Positions 1-5,918 of a DNA stretch of 13,514 nt are shown piece by piece. The stretch comes from Leptolyngbya sp. SIO4C1 (GTDB lineage Bacteria > Cyanobacteriota > Cyanobacteriia > Phormidesmidales > Phormidesmidaceae). The number at the start of each line of letters is the position of its first letter. The stretch's first letter is position 1. A model generated the notes under the pieces. That model made no database searches and was not told where the DNA came from. It saw only the letters and a program-made list of their open reading frames with translations. The position numbers were made by a program, and so were the translations under genes. The stretch spans positions 1 to 13,514 of the forward strand of contig JAAHIA010000092.1 of the NCBI GenBank assembly GCA_010671975.1. The letters run 5' to 3'.

Positions 1-80
1 AGCGGATGGCCCGAGACTTAGAAGCGGTAGCCGAGGTGCAGCAAGCGCCCAAGCGCGAGGGTCGCAACATGATGATGCTT
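1..80 (+). pseudogene. infC: C-terminal fragment of translation initiation factor IF-3 (infC), inverted
   Basis: Read on the + strand from position 3, codons give RMARDLEAVAEVQQAPKREG followed by RNMMML. This is the conserved C-terminal tail of bacterial IF-3, which normally ends in a QQAPK-EGRNMMML-type motif followed by a few residues. After Leu (78-80) the frame runs straight into the reverse complement of the infC N-terminal region, so the open frame up to position 203 is not a real protein. The rest of the IF-3 C-terminal domain would lie left of the window. The fragment points the opposite way from the N-terminal part of the same gene at 78-326. The IF-3 identity is clear; whether the arrangement exists in the genome is doubtful. 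Confidence 0.8.
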
Positions 81-326
81 GCGAGCCTCGCGCGCTTTCT
101 TTTCTTGCTCAAACTTGTACTTACCGTAATCCATGATGCGGCAGACGGGCGGATCGGCCTTATCACTGAGCAGCACCAGATCCAGCTCTCGCTCGTCTGC
201 TAGTTCCATCGCTTCTTTTGGCGACATGATGCCTAGCTGCTCGCCATCCGTGCCAATTAGGCGAATTTTGGGAAAGCGAATGTTCTGATTGATAGGCGGA
301 ACGTTACGGTTACGATTACTACGCAT
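18..326 (-). pseudogene. infC: N-terminal part of translation initiation factor IF-3 (infC), broken after codon 83
   Basis: IF-3 binds the 30S subunit and proofreads start-codon and initiator-tRNA choice. Residues 1-83 are a good IF-3 N-terminal domain and start of the linker: INQNIRFPKIRLIG, MSPKEAMELA, SDKADPPVCRIMDYGKYKFE and QEKKAREARK are all conserved family motifs. A normal protein of about 175-180 residues would continue through the basic linker into the C-terminal domain. Here, residues 84-102 (HHHVATLALG...) match no IF-3 sequence in any frame, because from position 78 downward this strand is the reverse complement of the IF-3 C-terminal tail. The frame then stops at 18-20 (TAA). 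The ATG at 324-326 fits the family start. As written the product would lack the C-terminal domain and, since infC is essential, an assembly or amplification chimera is the leading explanation. Confidence 0.82.
53..93. repeat. Imperfect inverted repeat at the infC junction
   Basis: Arms 53-67 and 79-93 are complementary at 14 of 15 positions (one G-G mismatch, 61/85), with an 11-base loop, 68-78. The left arm encodes the REGRN part of the IF-3 tail on +. The right arm encodes the AREAR part of the IF-3 linker on -. In an intact infC these two sites would be near-identical direct repeats about 80-90 codons apart, so the hairpin exists only because one half is flipped. Short homology at a fold-back point is typical of template-switch chimeras. 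Confidence 0.7.
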
Positions 327-393
327 CAGTTAAAGTTGCTCAGTAACAAAATCAACGGCTAAGAACAATAGAAGGTACGACGTCCATCCCCCG

Positions 394-421
394 ATTGTAG
401 GTTAACTCCTCTAGTTTGAAA
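394..421 (-). promoter_or_regulatory. Possible sigma-70-type promoter for infC
   Basis: On the - strand TTTCAA (421-416) is followed, after 16 bases, by TACAAT (399-394), leaving a leader of about 60 bases before the infC ATG. The -10 match is good and the -35 match partial (4 of 6). This is a pattern match only. Confidence 0.25.
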
Positions 422-509
422 CACCGGGCTTAAAATTAAGTGAACTTACTCATCTGTCTGACGAATCAAGCTGGAGGAGCAGCCTACAGTCCTGACTGTC
501 AAACAGTCT

Positions 510-517
510 GCGATCGC
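510..517. repeat. HIP1 octamer GCGATCGC (first of six)
   Basis: The highly iterated palindrome of cyanobacterial genomes occurs here and at 2670-2677, 5243-5250, 6754-6761, 7507-7514 and 10325-10332. Five of the six lie inside genes (transporter, pxpB-like, thrC, moaD, cheA). An eight-base word is expected about once per 65 kb by chance, so the density supports a cyanobacterial host. The sites are a genome signature and imply no local function. Confidence 0.85.
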
Positions 518-647
518 TAGGTTAACCTCTGAAAGTTAGCTTGCCCAGTCGCAGCTGCCTAGTCGCTGACAGCTGCAGCGCCTCTGCTGTAGGCTTATGG
601 ATCTAGCAGTCCACGATCCGAACTAAATTCTTGACATTCCCCTGGCC

Positions 648-1166
648 ATGAAGCATACGCTGTCTGTACTTGTTGAAGATGAAGCGGGTGTTCTCACCCG
701 CATTGCTGGCCTATTTGCTCGGCGGGGCTTCAATATTGAAAGCCTGGCCGTAGGACCAGCTGAAAAAGTCGGCATCTCTCGAATTACGATGGTTGTTCCC
801 GGCGACGATCAGGTGATTGAGCAGCTAACAAAGCAGCTCTATAAGCTGATTAACGTGCTCAAGGTGAATGACATCACTGAAACGCCCTGTGTTGAGCGAG
901 AGCTGATGTTACTAAAAGTTAATGCAACCAGCACCACTCGCGCTGAAATCATCAATTTTGCACAGATCTTTCGAGCGCGTGTGGTCGATGTGTCCGAAGA
1001 ATCGCTGACGTTAGAAGTGGTAGGCGATCCGGGTAAGCTGGTTGCCATCGTACAGGTGCTCAGCCGGTTTGGCGTGCGCGAAATTGCGCGCACTGGCAAA
1101 ATTGCCCTGACTCGAGAATCTGGCGTCAACACAGAGTATCTAAAGTCCTTAGAAAGCAAGCTCTAA
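648..1166 (+). CDS. ilvH: Acetolactate synthase small (regulatory) subunit
   Basis: This is the regulatory subunit of acetohydroxyacid synthase, the first common enzyme of valine, leucine and isoleucine synthesis. It activates the catalytic subunit (IlvB/IlvI) and gives feedback inhibition by valine. The 172-residue length is normal. The N-terminal ACT domain (about residues 2-75) shows the family pattern HTLSVLVEDEAGVLTRIAGL, FARRGFNIESLAVG and the ISRITMVV strand. The C-terminal half has the matching ELMLLKV, EVVGDPGKLVAI and FGVREIARTGKIAL blocks. The ATG at 648 matches the family start, although no clear Shine-Dalgarno sequence precedes it. The catalytic subunit is not in the window, which is common in cyanobacteria. 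It is transcribed away from infC. The downstream gap to the lipoprotein gene is 140 bp, so co-transcription is possible but not shown. Confidence 0.96.
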   Translation: MKHTLSVLVEDEAGVLTRIAGLFARRGFNIESLAVGPAEKVGISRITMVVPGDDQVIEQLTKQLYKLINVLKVNDITETPCVERELMLLKVNATSTTRAEIINFAQIFRARVVDVSEESLTLEVVGDPGKLVAIVQVLSRFGVREIARTGKIALTRESGVNTEYLKSLESKL

Positions 1167-1270
1167 GGCGCTATAAAAGTGCTCAGCTGATAGCTGTCAA
1201 TCGGATTTTCACTGACTTTTTATCTTCCGCAGACGCAGCTATCCGGAGTGTTTACTGCGTCGCCAGGATC

Positions 1271-1284
1271 ATGCTTTAAAGCAT
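1271..1284. promoter_or_regulatory. Perfect 14-bp palindrome upstream of the lipoprotein gene
   Basis: ATGCTTTAAAGCAT is a perfect palindrome ending 22 bases before the start codon at 1307. A weaker 7-bp inverted repeat (1232-1238 with 1255-1261, GACGCAG/CTGCGTC) lies just upstream. Position and symmetry fit a repressor or activator site for the transporter gene, but no known regulator consensus was recognised. Confidence 0.3.
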
Positions 1285-1306
1285 TTAATCTTGGCTCACA
1301 CTCCCT

Positions 1307-2365
1307 ATGACTTTATTGATTGATCCGCTTAAGCAAAGCCACTGCTATCTCAGGCGATTTTCTAAACGGTTTAGCCTGTCACTGGCTGTCTGGTTTATCC
1401 TATCTTTTGCCCTCGCGCTGATAGTCGGCGGCTGCGCCTTTGGCACCGCTAAGCCGACTCCCCTGCGCGTCGGTATGAACAGCTGGCCGGGCTATGCCCT
1501 GAGTCTCTATGCCCAGTCTGAAGGACTCTTCAAACAGCGCGGATTGGATGTGGAACTGGTGCAGTTTATCAATCAGCAAGACAATATCGCAGCCACTATG
1601 CGCGGCACCATTGACGCTAGCTTTGTCCCGCTGTGGGAAGTCATGCAGCTGGAGACCGGCGACAGCAAACCGGCTTTTGTCATGGTGGCTGACGTATCGG
1701 CGGGTGCCGATGGCATTGTGGCTCGTCCCGAAATTACCCGTATTGAAGATCTTAAAGGCAAAAAGATCGGCGTTAAGCTGGGGACAGTGACCCATCTGGT
1801 GCTGCTAGAGGCGCTGCAGTCTGCACAGCTTACCAGCAGTGATGTCGAACTGGTAAATGTCTCAAATGAGATCGGCATTCAGCGACTGAAGGACAGCAAG
1901 CTAGATGCAGCAGTGGTTTGGGAACCTGCACTGAGCGCAACTGCTCAAGCTGTTGACGGTAATGTCATTTTTACAACAGCCGATGTGGATAGCTTGGTCA
2001 TCGATGGGTTGGCTGCTCGGGCAGACTATATTGAAGCGAATCAGGCAGTCTTCACTCAATTTATTTTGGCCTGGCTCGATGCCATTTATGCGGTCGAGAC
2101 CAATCCAAACGAAGTATTTTCAGTAATTGGACAGCAGATTGATCAGAGCGCGTCAGCTTTTGCCACAGACTACGCGGGTCTGCAAAAAGGCGATCTGGAG
2201 ATGAATCGGCGGATGTTTGAAAGCGGCCGACTCAGCGAAGCAATCCAGCAGGTCAAACAGCTGCTCGAAACCAATCCGCAATATAGCCAATTTCTAGAGC
2301 AGGAAATCGTTGTAGAACCAACACCAATGATCAACGCCATTCAGCAGTGGAGCCCCCCTAGCTAA
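1307..2365 (+). CDS. NitT/TauT/SsuA-type ABC transporter substrate-binding lipoprotein
   Basis: This is a periplasmic solute-binding protein of the family that serves nitrate, taurine, alkanesulfonate or thiamine-precursor importers. An N-terminal hydrophobic segment (about residues 24-42) ends in a lipobox-like VGGC with Cys43 as the probable lipidated residue, so it should be anchored on the periplasmic face. The mature protein begins with the family signature LRVGMNSWPGYALSLYAQSE and a GLFKQRGLDVELV block. Typical two-lobe motifs follow: TIDASFVPLWEV, then IEDLKGKKIGVKLGT near residues 146-160, and DAAVVWEPALS near 200-210. The 352-residue length is usual. The basic stretch before the hydrophobic core is rather long, so an internal start is possible, but none is clearly better. 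No permease or ATPase gene is beside it, so its partner must be elsewhere. The substrate cannot be told from the sequence. Confidence 0.85.
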   Translation: MTLLIDPLKQSHCYLRRFSKRFSLSLAVWFILSFALALIVGGCAFGTAKPTPLRVGMNSWPGYALSLYAQSEGLFKQRGLDVELVQFINQQDNIAATMRGTIDASFVPLWEVMQLETGDSKPAFVMVADVSAGADGIVARPEITRIEDLKGKKIGVKLGTVTHLVLLEALQSAQLTSSDVELVNVSNEIGIQRLKDSKLDAAVVWEPALSATAQAVDGNVIFTTADVDSLVIDGLAARADYIEANQAVFTQFILAWLDAIYAVETNPNEVFSVIGQQIDQSASAFATDYAGLQKGDLEMNRRMFESGRLSEAIQQVKQLLETNPQYSQFLEQEIVVEPTPMINAIQQWSPPS

Positions 2366-2388
2366 TGCGGCTAGGCAAGCAGAAGATA

Positions 2389-2417
2389 AACCCGCTGAGG
2401 CAGCGCCTCAGCGGGTT
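2389..2417. terminator. Hairpin terminator between convergent genes
   Basis: A perfect 12-bp stem (AACCCGCTGAGG at 2389-2400, CCTCAGCGGGTT at 2406-2417) has a 5-base loop. It sits 23 bp after the lipoprotein stop and 41 bp beyond the stop of the convergent transporter gene. The T-tracts are weak on + (TTTATT after AGC) and modest on - (TTATCTTCT). It probably serves both strands. Confidence 0.75.
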
Positions 2418-2458
2418 AGCTTTATTCGGTTGATTGACTTCGCACTAGCAGTAGGCTG

Positions 2459-3415
2459 TCAGCCCTGCGGCCGAGACCTAGCCTGTAAGCAAAAGGCCGC
2501 CATCAAAATTAGGCTGCCGCCCACCGCCTGACCAACCCAGAGAGCTTCGCCCAGCAGCACGATGCCCATAGCAACGGCCAAAACTGGCTCAAGCATTGAA
2601 ATTAGGGCCGTTGAAATTAAGCCTAAGCGCTTCAGGCCGATAAACAGCAGCACGATGGGAAAAGCCGTTGCGATCGCGGCCAGTCCGCCTACGGTGCCAA
2701 TCTGGGCCCAGCTAGCCGGCACTACCAGCTGCCGCTGAGCCAGCAAAAAGCCCAGCATTGTCAGAGTCGCTCCTAGCAGCATCCAAGCCGCTGTCTGCGG
2801 AGCCGAAATTCGCTGCACCAGCCTGGCGCTAAGCACTAGGTAAAGCGCGTAGCCGGCCCCAGCAGCCATGCCTAAGCCAATGCCGACGCTGGAGACGGTC
2901 TCATAGCGCCAGTTGACCGTACATACGCAGCCAGCAAAGGCCAGCCCCAGCGTCAGCAGCTGCCAGCGGTCGATTGACTGTCTGACCAGCAGCCAGCGAA
3001 TCAGGACTGCAAAAGCAGGATAGGTAAAAAACAGCAGGGCTGTGATTCCGGCGCTAGCGTAGGTGAGCGCACAGAAAAAAAAGGCCGCCTGCAGCGTATA
3101 GACCATAGCGCCAAGCCAAAAAGCTGACATCGCTGCCCGCTGCGGCACGCGCCACTGACCGCGCAGCAACAGCCAGAGCCAGAGCATGGCTGCCCCGCCG
3201 CTGACTCGCCAAAACAGGCTACTGGCCACATCAAACCCTTGGCTGTAGGCAAGTTTGCCAAAAATGCCAAGCGTGCCAAAGCCGGCGGCTGAGAGCACCA
3301 CCAAGCTGATGCCAACCCAGTCGAACGGTTGCTGAGCTGGCATTGCCTGAGTCGGCGAAGAGATCGCATCTGCAGAGGCAGATCGCTGCTGAAGCGGCGC
3401 AGCTGAGTTTTTCAT
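2459..3415 (-). CDS. EamA/DMT-superfamily inner-membrane transporter
   Basis: The protein has 318 residues: a hydrophilic N-terminus of about 32 residues, then about ten hydrophobic segments in two EamA repeats (roughly 35-165 and 175-310). Family motifs are visible: GFGTLGIFGKLAYS in the first helix region, ALLFFTYPAFAVLI near 126-139 closing repeat one, and LEPVLAVAMGIVLLGEAL near 275-292 closing repeat two. DMT-family members usually export or exchange small metabolites such as amino acids or nucleotide precursors. The start lies 15 bp downstream of the PxpC-like stop, so this is the third gene of that operon. That placement suggests transport of a substrate or product of the carboxyltransferase pair. 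The specific substrate is unknown. Confidence 0.88.
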   Translation of the reverse strand: MKNSAAPLQQRSASADAISSPTQAMPAQQPFDWVGISLVVLSAAGFGTLGIFGKLAYSQGFDVASSLFWRVSGGAAMLWLWLLLRGQWRVPQRAAMSAFWLGAMVYTLQAAFFFCALTYASAGITALLFFTYPAFAVLIRWLLVRQSIDRWQLLTLGLAFAGCVCTVNWRYETVSSVGIGLGMAAGAGYALYLVLSARLVQRISAPQTAAWMLLGATLTMLGFLLAQRQLVVPASWAQIGTVGGLAAIATAFPIVLLFIGLKRLGLISTALISMLEPVLAVAMGIVLLGEALWVGQAVGGSLILMAAFCLQARSRPQG

Positions 3416-3430
3416 AGCTATTTGTTCTAA

Positions 3431-4420
3431 CTAACGCTGAGTCTGCGCCGCAGTCAGGGTGACCCGCCGAAAGCGCAGTTTGTCACCCGGGCGCGCCTGA
3501 CCCACTTTCCACAAATTTGATTCGATGACGGTAAAAGGTGCCATATAGCCAGTGAGGCTGGGGCCATCGACCATCAAAACGGTAGGCACCTGTCCACAGA
3601 ACAAAACGGCACCGAGTGGACAGCCATAGTCGATTTTGTTAGACGGATCGCTGCCGTTTTCAGGCGTTTTGCTGTAAGCGCTGTAAGCAAATTTAAAGCT
3701 TGGTCCTTCCAGGCGATAGCCGGTGCGGTTAGACTTCACCGACACTTGCCAATCGACCTGCAGAAACTGCTCAATATCTTCATGGGTGAGCCAGTCGTCA
3801 TGCGGCCCTAGCAGCACCTCTACCTCCCAGGTCTGCGAAAACTGAGGCCGCTGCTCTGGGCTCAGGCTGCGATGCGCTATTGCTGAGCAGTGCGACGGCG
3901 CATGGGCAAACAGCCAGTCACCGCGACGCAGCTTGCGGCCGTCTAGCCCACCAACGCCGCCTGCTAAAAAGGTAGCGCGACTGTTCAAGTAGATAGGGAC
4001 ATCGAGACCGCCGGCAAACTGCACATAGGTCCGCGCTCCAAGTCGAGCATGGCCAAACGATAGGATATCGCCAGGCAGTACCGGCAGCGTTGACCACAGA
4101 GAGACAGGCTTCTGGTTGAGCTGTGGCTGACAGTCTGCGCCGACGATCGCAATCACCGTTTCTTGCCAAAATTTCAGAGTAGGTCCAATAAACTGAATCT
4201 CTAGGCCAGCGGCTGATTCTGGATTGCCCAGCAGCTGATTGCCGAGCTGAAACGACCGCCGATCCATCGGACCTGAGCAGGGCAGCCCTAGCTGTAGATA
4301 ACCCTCTCGGCCAGGATAGTCTTGTACGGTGGTCTCTAAGCCGCCAGCTAAGACTTCTGCAATCGGGCTGCGCAGCGGCTGGTTTCGGCTGGTCAACGTG
4401 AGTTCTGATAAGCGGGCCAT
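3431..4420 (-). CDS. Biotin-dependent carboxyltransferase, KipA/PxpC (AHS2) family, urea-carboxylase-like
   Basis: The 329-residue protein is of the family that forms one half of the carboxyltransferase of urea carboxylase and subunit C of 5-oxoprolinase. Motifs in order: GLETTVQDYPGREGY (27-41), SGPMD (49-53), AGLEIQFIGPTLKF (71-84), IAIVGAD (90-96), NSRATFLAGG (146-155), VEVLLGPHDDW (200-210), SNRTGYRLEGP (230-240), DPSN (258-261) and DGPSLTGY (285-292). YPGR after TTVQD, the SNRTG-RL-GP block, the DPSN motif and the LWKVGQ-RPGDK ending recall the urea carboxylase domain more than typical KipA. It starts 6 bp after the upstream KipI-like stop and was probably translated with it. No biotin carboxylase or carrier domain is fused. 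PxpC is the likely automatic label, but 5-oxoproline as substrate is not shown. Confidence 0.85.
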   Translation of the reverse strand: MARLSELTLTSRNQPLRSPIAEVLAGGLETTVQDYPGREGYLQLGLPCSGPMDRRSFQLGNQLLGNPESAAGLEIQFIGPTLKFWQETVIAIVGADCQPQLNQKPVSLWSTLPVLPGDILSFGHARLGARTYVQFAGGLDVPIYLNSRATFLAGGVGGLDGRKLRRGDWLFAHAPSHCSAIAHRSLSPEQRPQFSQTWEVEVLLGPHDDWLTHEDIEQFLQVDWQVSVKSNRTGYRLEGPSFKFAYSAYSKTPENGSDPSNKIDYGCPLGAVLFCGQVPTVLMVDGPSLTGYMAPFTVIESNLWKVGQARPGDKLRFRRVTLTAAQTQR

Positions 4421-4426
4421 TGGCTT

Positions 4427-5311
4427 CTAGGCAGAAATTGGCTGGACTGGCAGAGCTGCTGGCAGAGCCGCTGACAGGCTGTAGGGCTGCGGCAGTGAAA
4501 CAGCAAAGTTAAAGCGACCTTGTTCTAACTCGTGCTCGATGAGCTCAAATTCTGCTTCACAGGTAGCGCGAAACTTAACCCGATCGCCCACGCGAAACAG
4601 CAGCGGGCTTTCTTGAAAAGCAGGCAGGGTTTGGGCTGGATCAAAAATTGGCAGCGGCGTGCGGCCAATCATCTGGTATCCATCTGGAATTTCAATTGGA
4701 TAGAGGGTGGTGAAGCCGCCGCCAACGCCGACGGTGCCTTTAGGCGTCCAGGTGCGCGGCGGATCGTATTTGGGGGCATACAGGCAGGCCTGCGGATCTA
4801 AAGGCATCAGCGTAGGCAGACCGGCGACAAATCCAACTGCGCCCACCCACCATTCAGACTGAGTATGGCGCTCAATCAGTGCGTCAACGCTGTCTAGGCC
4901 GTTCAGACGGCTAACAAGCGCCACGTTGTCCTCGATGGGTTTAACGGTTTTGCAATAGTGCTCAAAGCAGGCGCGGCACCAGCGATCGTTATAGACAACC
5001 GGCACCTCAATCAGTCGAGACGCAAGCTCGATATCTGCCTGGTGCCTCAGCTGTTGAAACAGGCAGTCGCAAAGCTGCACAACGCCCTGATAGGTGAGCA
5101 GTGACGGATTGTATCGAACCAGTACGGTGGTAAAGGAAGGCACGGCATCGGTGATGGCGCCGATGCCAGCCAGCGTCAGAGGAGCAGTCTGCATCAGCGA
5201 TTTAGCCAAGGCAATGGCCTTAAAGTTAGTGGCTAAATCGGCGCGATCGCCAAGTTCGACAAGCAAATGCCGATCACCCGCTATGCGGTAACGGGGTGTC
5301 TGATAAATCAT
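4427..5311 (-). CDS. Carboxyltransferase subunit, KipI/PxpB (AHS1) family, urea-carboxylase-like
   Basis: First gene of a three-gene - strand operon. The 294-residue protein is somewhat longer than usual KipI/PxpB (about 220-250) because of a C-terminal extension after about residue 250 ending in an Ala/Pro-rich tail. The N-terminal region (RIAGDRHLLVELGD, then GIGAITDAVPSFTTVLVRY, 49-67) is the normal family fold. The C-terminal part carries the diagnostic VPVVYND (103-109), SRLNGLDSVD (134-143), KYDPPRTWTPKGTVGVGGGF (181-200) and DGYQMIGRTPLPIFDP (210-225). The KY-P-RTWTP and NGLDS words are features I associate with urea carboxylase rather than ordinary PxpB. It should pair with the adjacent KipA-like subunit as a split carboxyltransferase. 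A biotin carboxylase/carrier and PxpA (LamB/YcsF) are absent from the window, so the substrate is open: urea-like amides, 5-oxoproline or another small amide. Confidence 0.85.
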   Translation of the reverse strand: MIYQTPRYRIAGDRHLLVELGDRADLATNFKAIALAKSLMQTAPLTLAGIGAITDAVPSFTTVLVRYNPSLLTYQGVVQLCDCLFQQLRHQADIELASRLIEVPVVYNDRWCRACFEHYCKTVKPIEDNVALVSRLNGLDSVDALIERHTQSEWWVGAVGFVAGLPTLMPLDPQACLYAPKYDPPRTWTPKGTVGVGGGFTTLYPIEIPDGYQMIGRTPLPIFDPAQTLPAFQESPLLFRVGDRVKFRATCEAEFELIEHELEQGRFNFAVSLPQPYSLSAALPAALPVQPISA

Positions 5312-5491
5312 GCGAACCGGGTTCTGGAGGTGTGATTGATTCTACAGACGCCTAACCACTAGTCAGGAGGCTCAAAGGCGCTGCTGTGACTTGTTCTGGT
5401 GAAAATTACCGCTATTTCTTGAAGCCTATATGTAGCGCTATCCAAAACCAGCGCCCTGATCCGACACCCGCCAAAAAGGACTCAAGACAGA

Positions 5492-5518
5492 AAAGGACCC
5501 AGTCGGGCTGGGTCCTTT
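5492..5518 (-). terminator. Rho-independent-type terminator after the CysO-like gene
   Basis: A perfect 11-bp stem (5492-5502 with 5508-5518) has a 5-base loop. Read on the - strand it is followed by TTTTCTGTCTT. It lies 61 bp past the stop of the sulfur-carrier gene and before the pxpB-like operon, so it most likely ends the moaD-thrC-CysO-like transcript. The + strand tail is only CCTTTAGCTT, so its use on + is less likely. Confidence 0.75.
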
Positions 5519-5579
5519 AGCTTCAGTTGAGATAGCCAGTTGCGCCACTTAAGACGCCTAGCTCAGCGGCCAGCGCTCG

Positions 5580-5855
5580 TTAGCCACCGGCCACGGCCGG
5601 TACAATGCTGACTTCGTCACCATCAGACAGCGTGGTTTCTTTGCCTTCTAAAAAGCGAATATCTTCGCTGTTGACGTAGAAATTGACAAAGCGCCGCAGC
5701 TCACCCTGGTCGTCACAGAGGCGCGATTTGATGCCAGGAAAGTTGCTATCTAAGGTGTTGAGCAGATCGGTAATGCTGCTGCCTTCGCATTCGATCGCGG
5801 CTTCATTGTTGGTGAATTTTTGCAGCGGCGTTGGAATCAGAACTTTAACAGACAT
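5580..5855 (-). CDS. CysO-like ubiquitin-fold sulfur carrier protein (MoaD/ThiS family)
   Basis: The 91-residue protein has a beta-grasp fold and a free C-terminal Gly-Gly (ending AVAGG), the site that is adenylated and converted to a thiocarboxylate in sulfur carriers. It resembles mycobacterial CysO more than MoaD or ThiS: VLIPTPL at the start, NFPGIKSRLCDDQGELRRFV in the middle, FYVNSEDIRF and the GDEVSIVPAVAGG ending all recall CysO. CysO donates sulfide to O-phosphoserine via CysM, and a JAMM protease (Mec) releases cysteine; neither partner gene is visible. It lies 63 bp downstream of thrC and is the last gene before the terminator. It may supply sulfur to the neighbouring PLP enzyme or a distant one. 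An automatic label would be MoaD/ThiS family protein. Confidence 0.85.
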   Translation of the reverse strand: MSVKVLIPTPLQKFTNNEAAIECEGSSITDLLNTLDSNFPGIKSRLCDDQGELRRFVNFYVNSEDIRFLEGKETTLSDGDEVSIVPAVAGG

Positions 5856-5918
5856 GTTGAAGAAAACAGTTGGCGATTAGGACAAAATTCAAGCAGAGCA
5901 ATAGCGCTAGACCCAGCA

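Larger units (their letters stand above)
327..647. other. Spacer between divergent infC and ilvH
   Basis: This 321-bp stretch holds no convincing ORF. It must contain the promoters for infC (-) and ilvH (+), as the two genes diverge. It includes one HIP1 octamer (510-517) and a stretch rich in CAGCTG-type words around 550-590. No ribosome binding site is clear for either gene. No NtcA-type GTA-N8-TAC site was found on reading. Confidence 0.5.

Noticed and set aside
6..203. 65-residue + strand ORF as a small gene
   Set aside because: Its first 25 or so residues are the IF-3 tail; the rest is antisense of the infC N-terminal part, so it is a junction product.
631..636. TTGACA as a -35 element for ilvH
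   Set aside because: It ends only 11 bases before the ATG, so a matching -10 would fall within the coding region.
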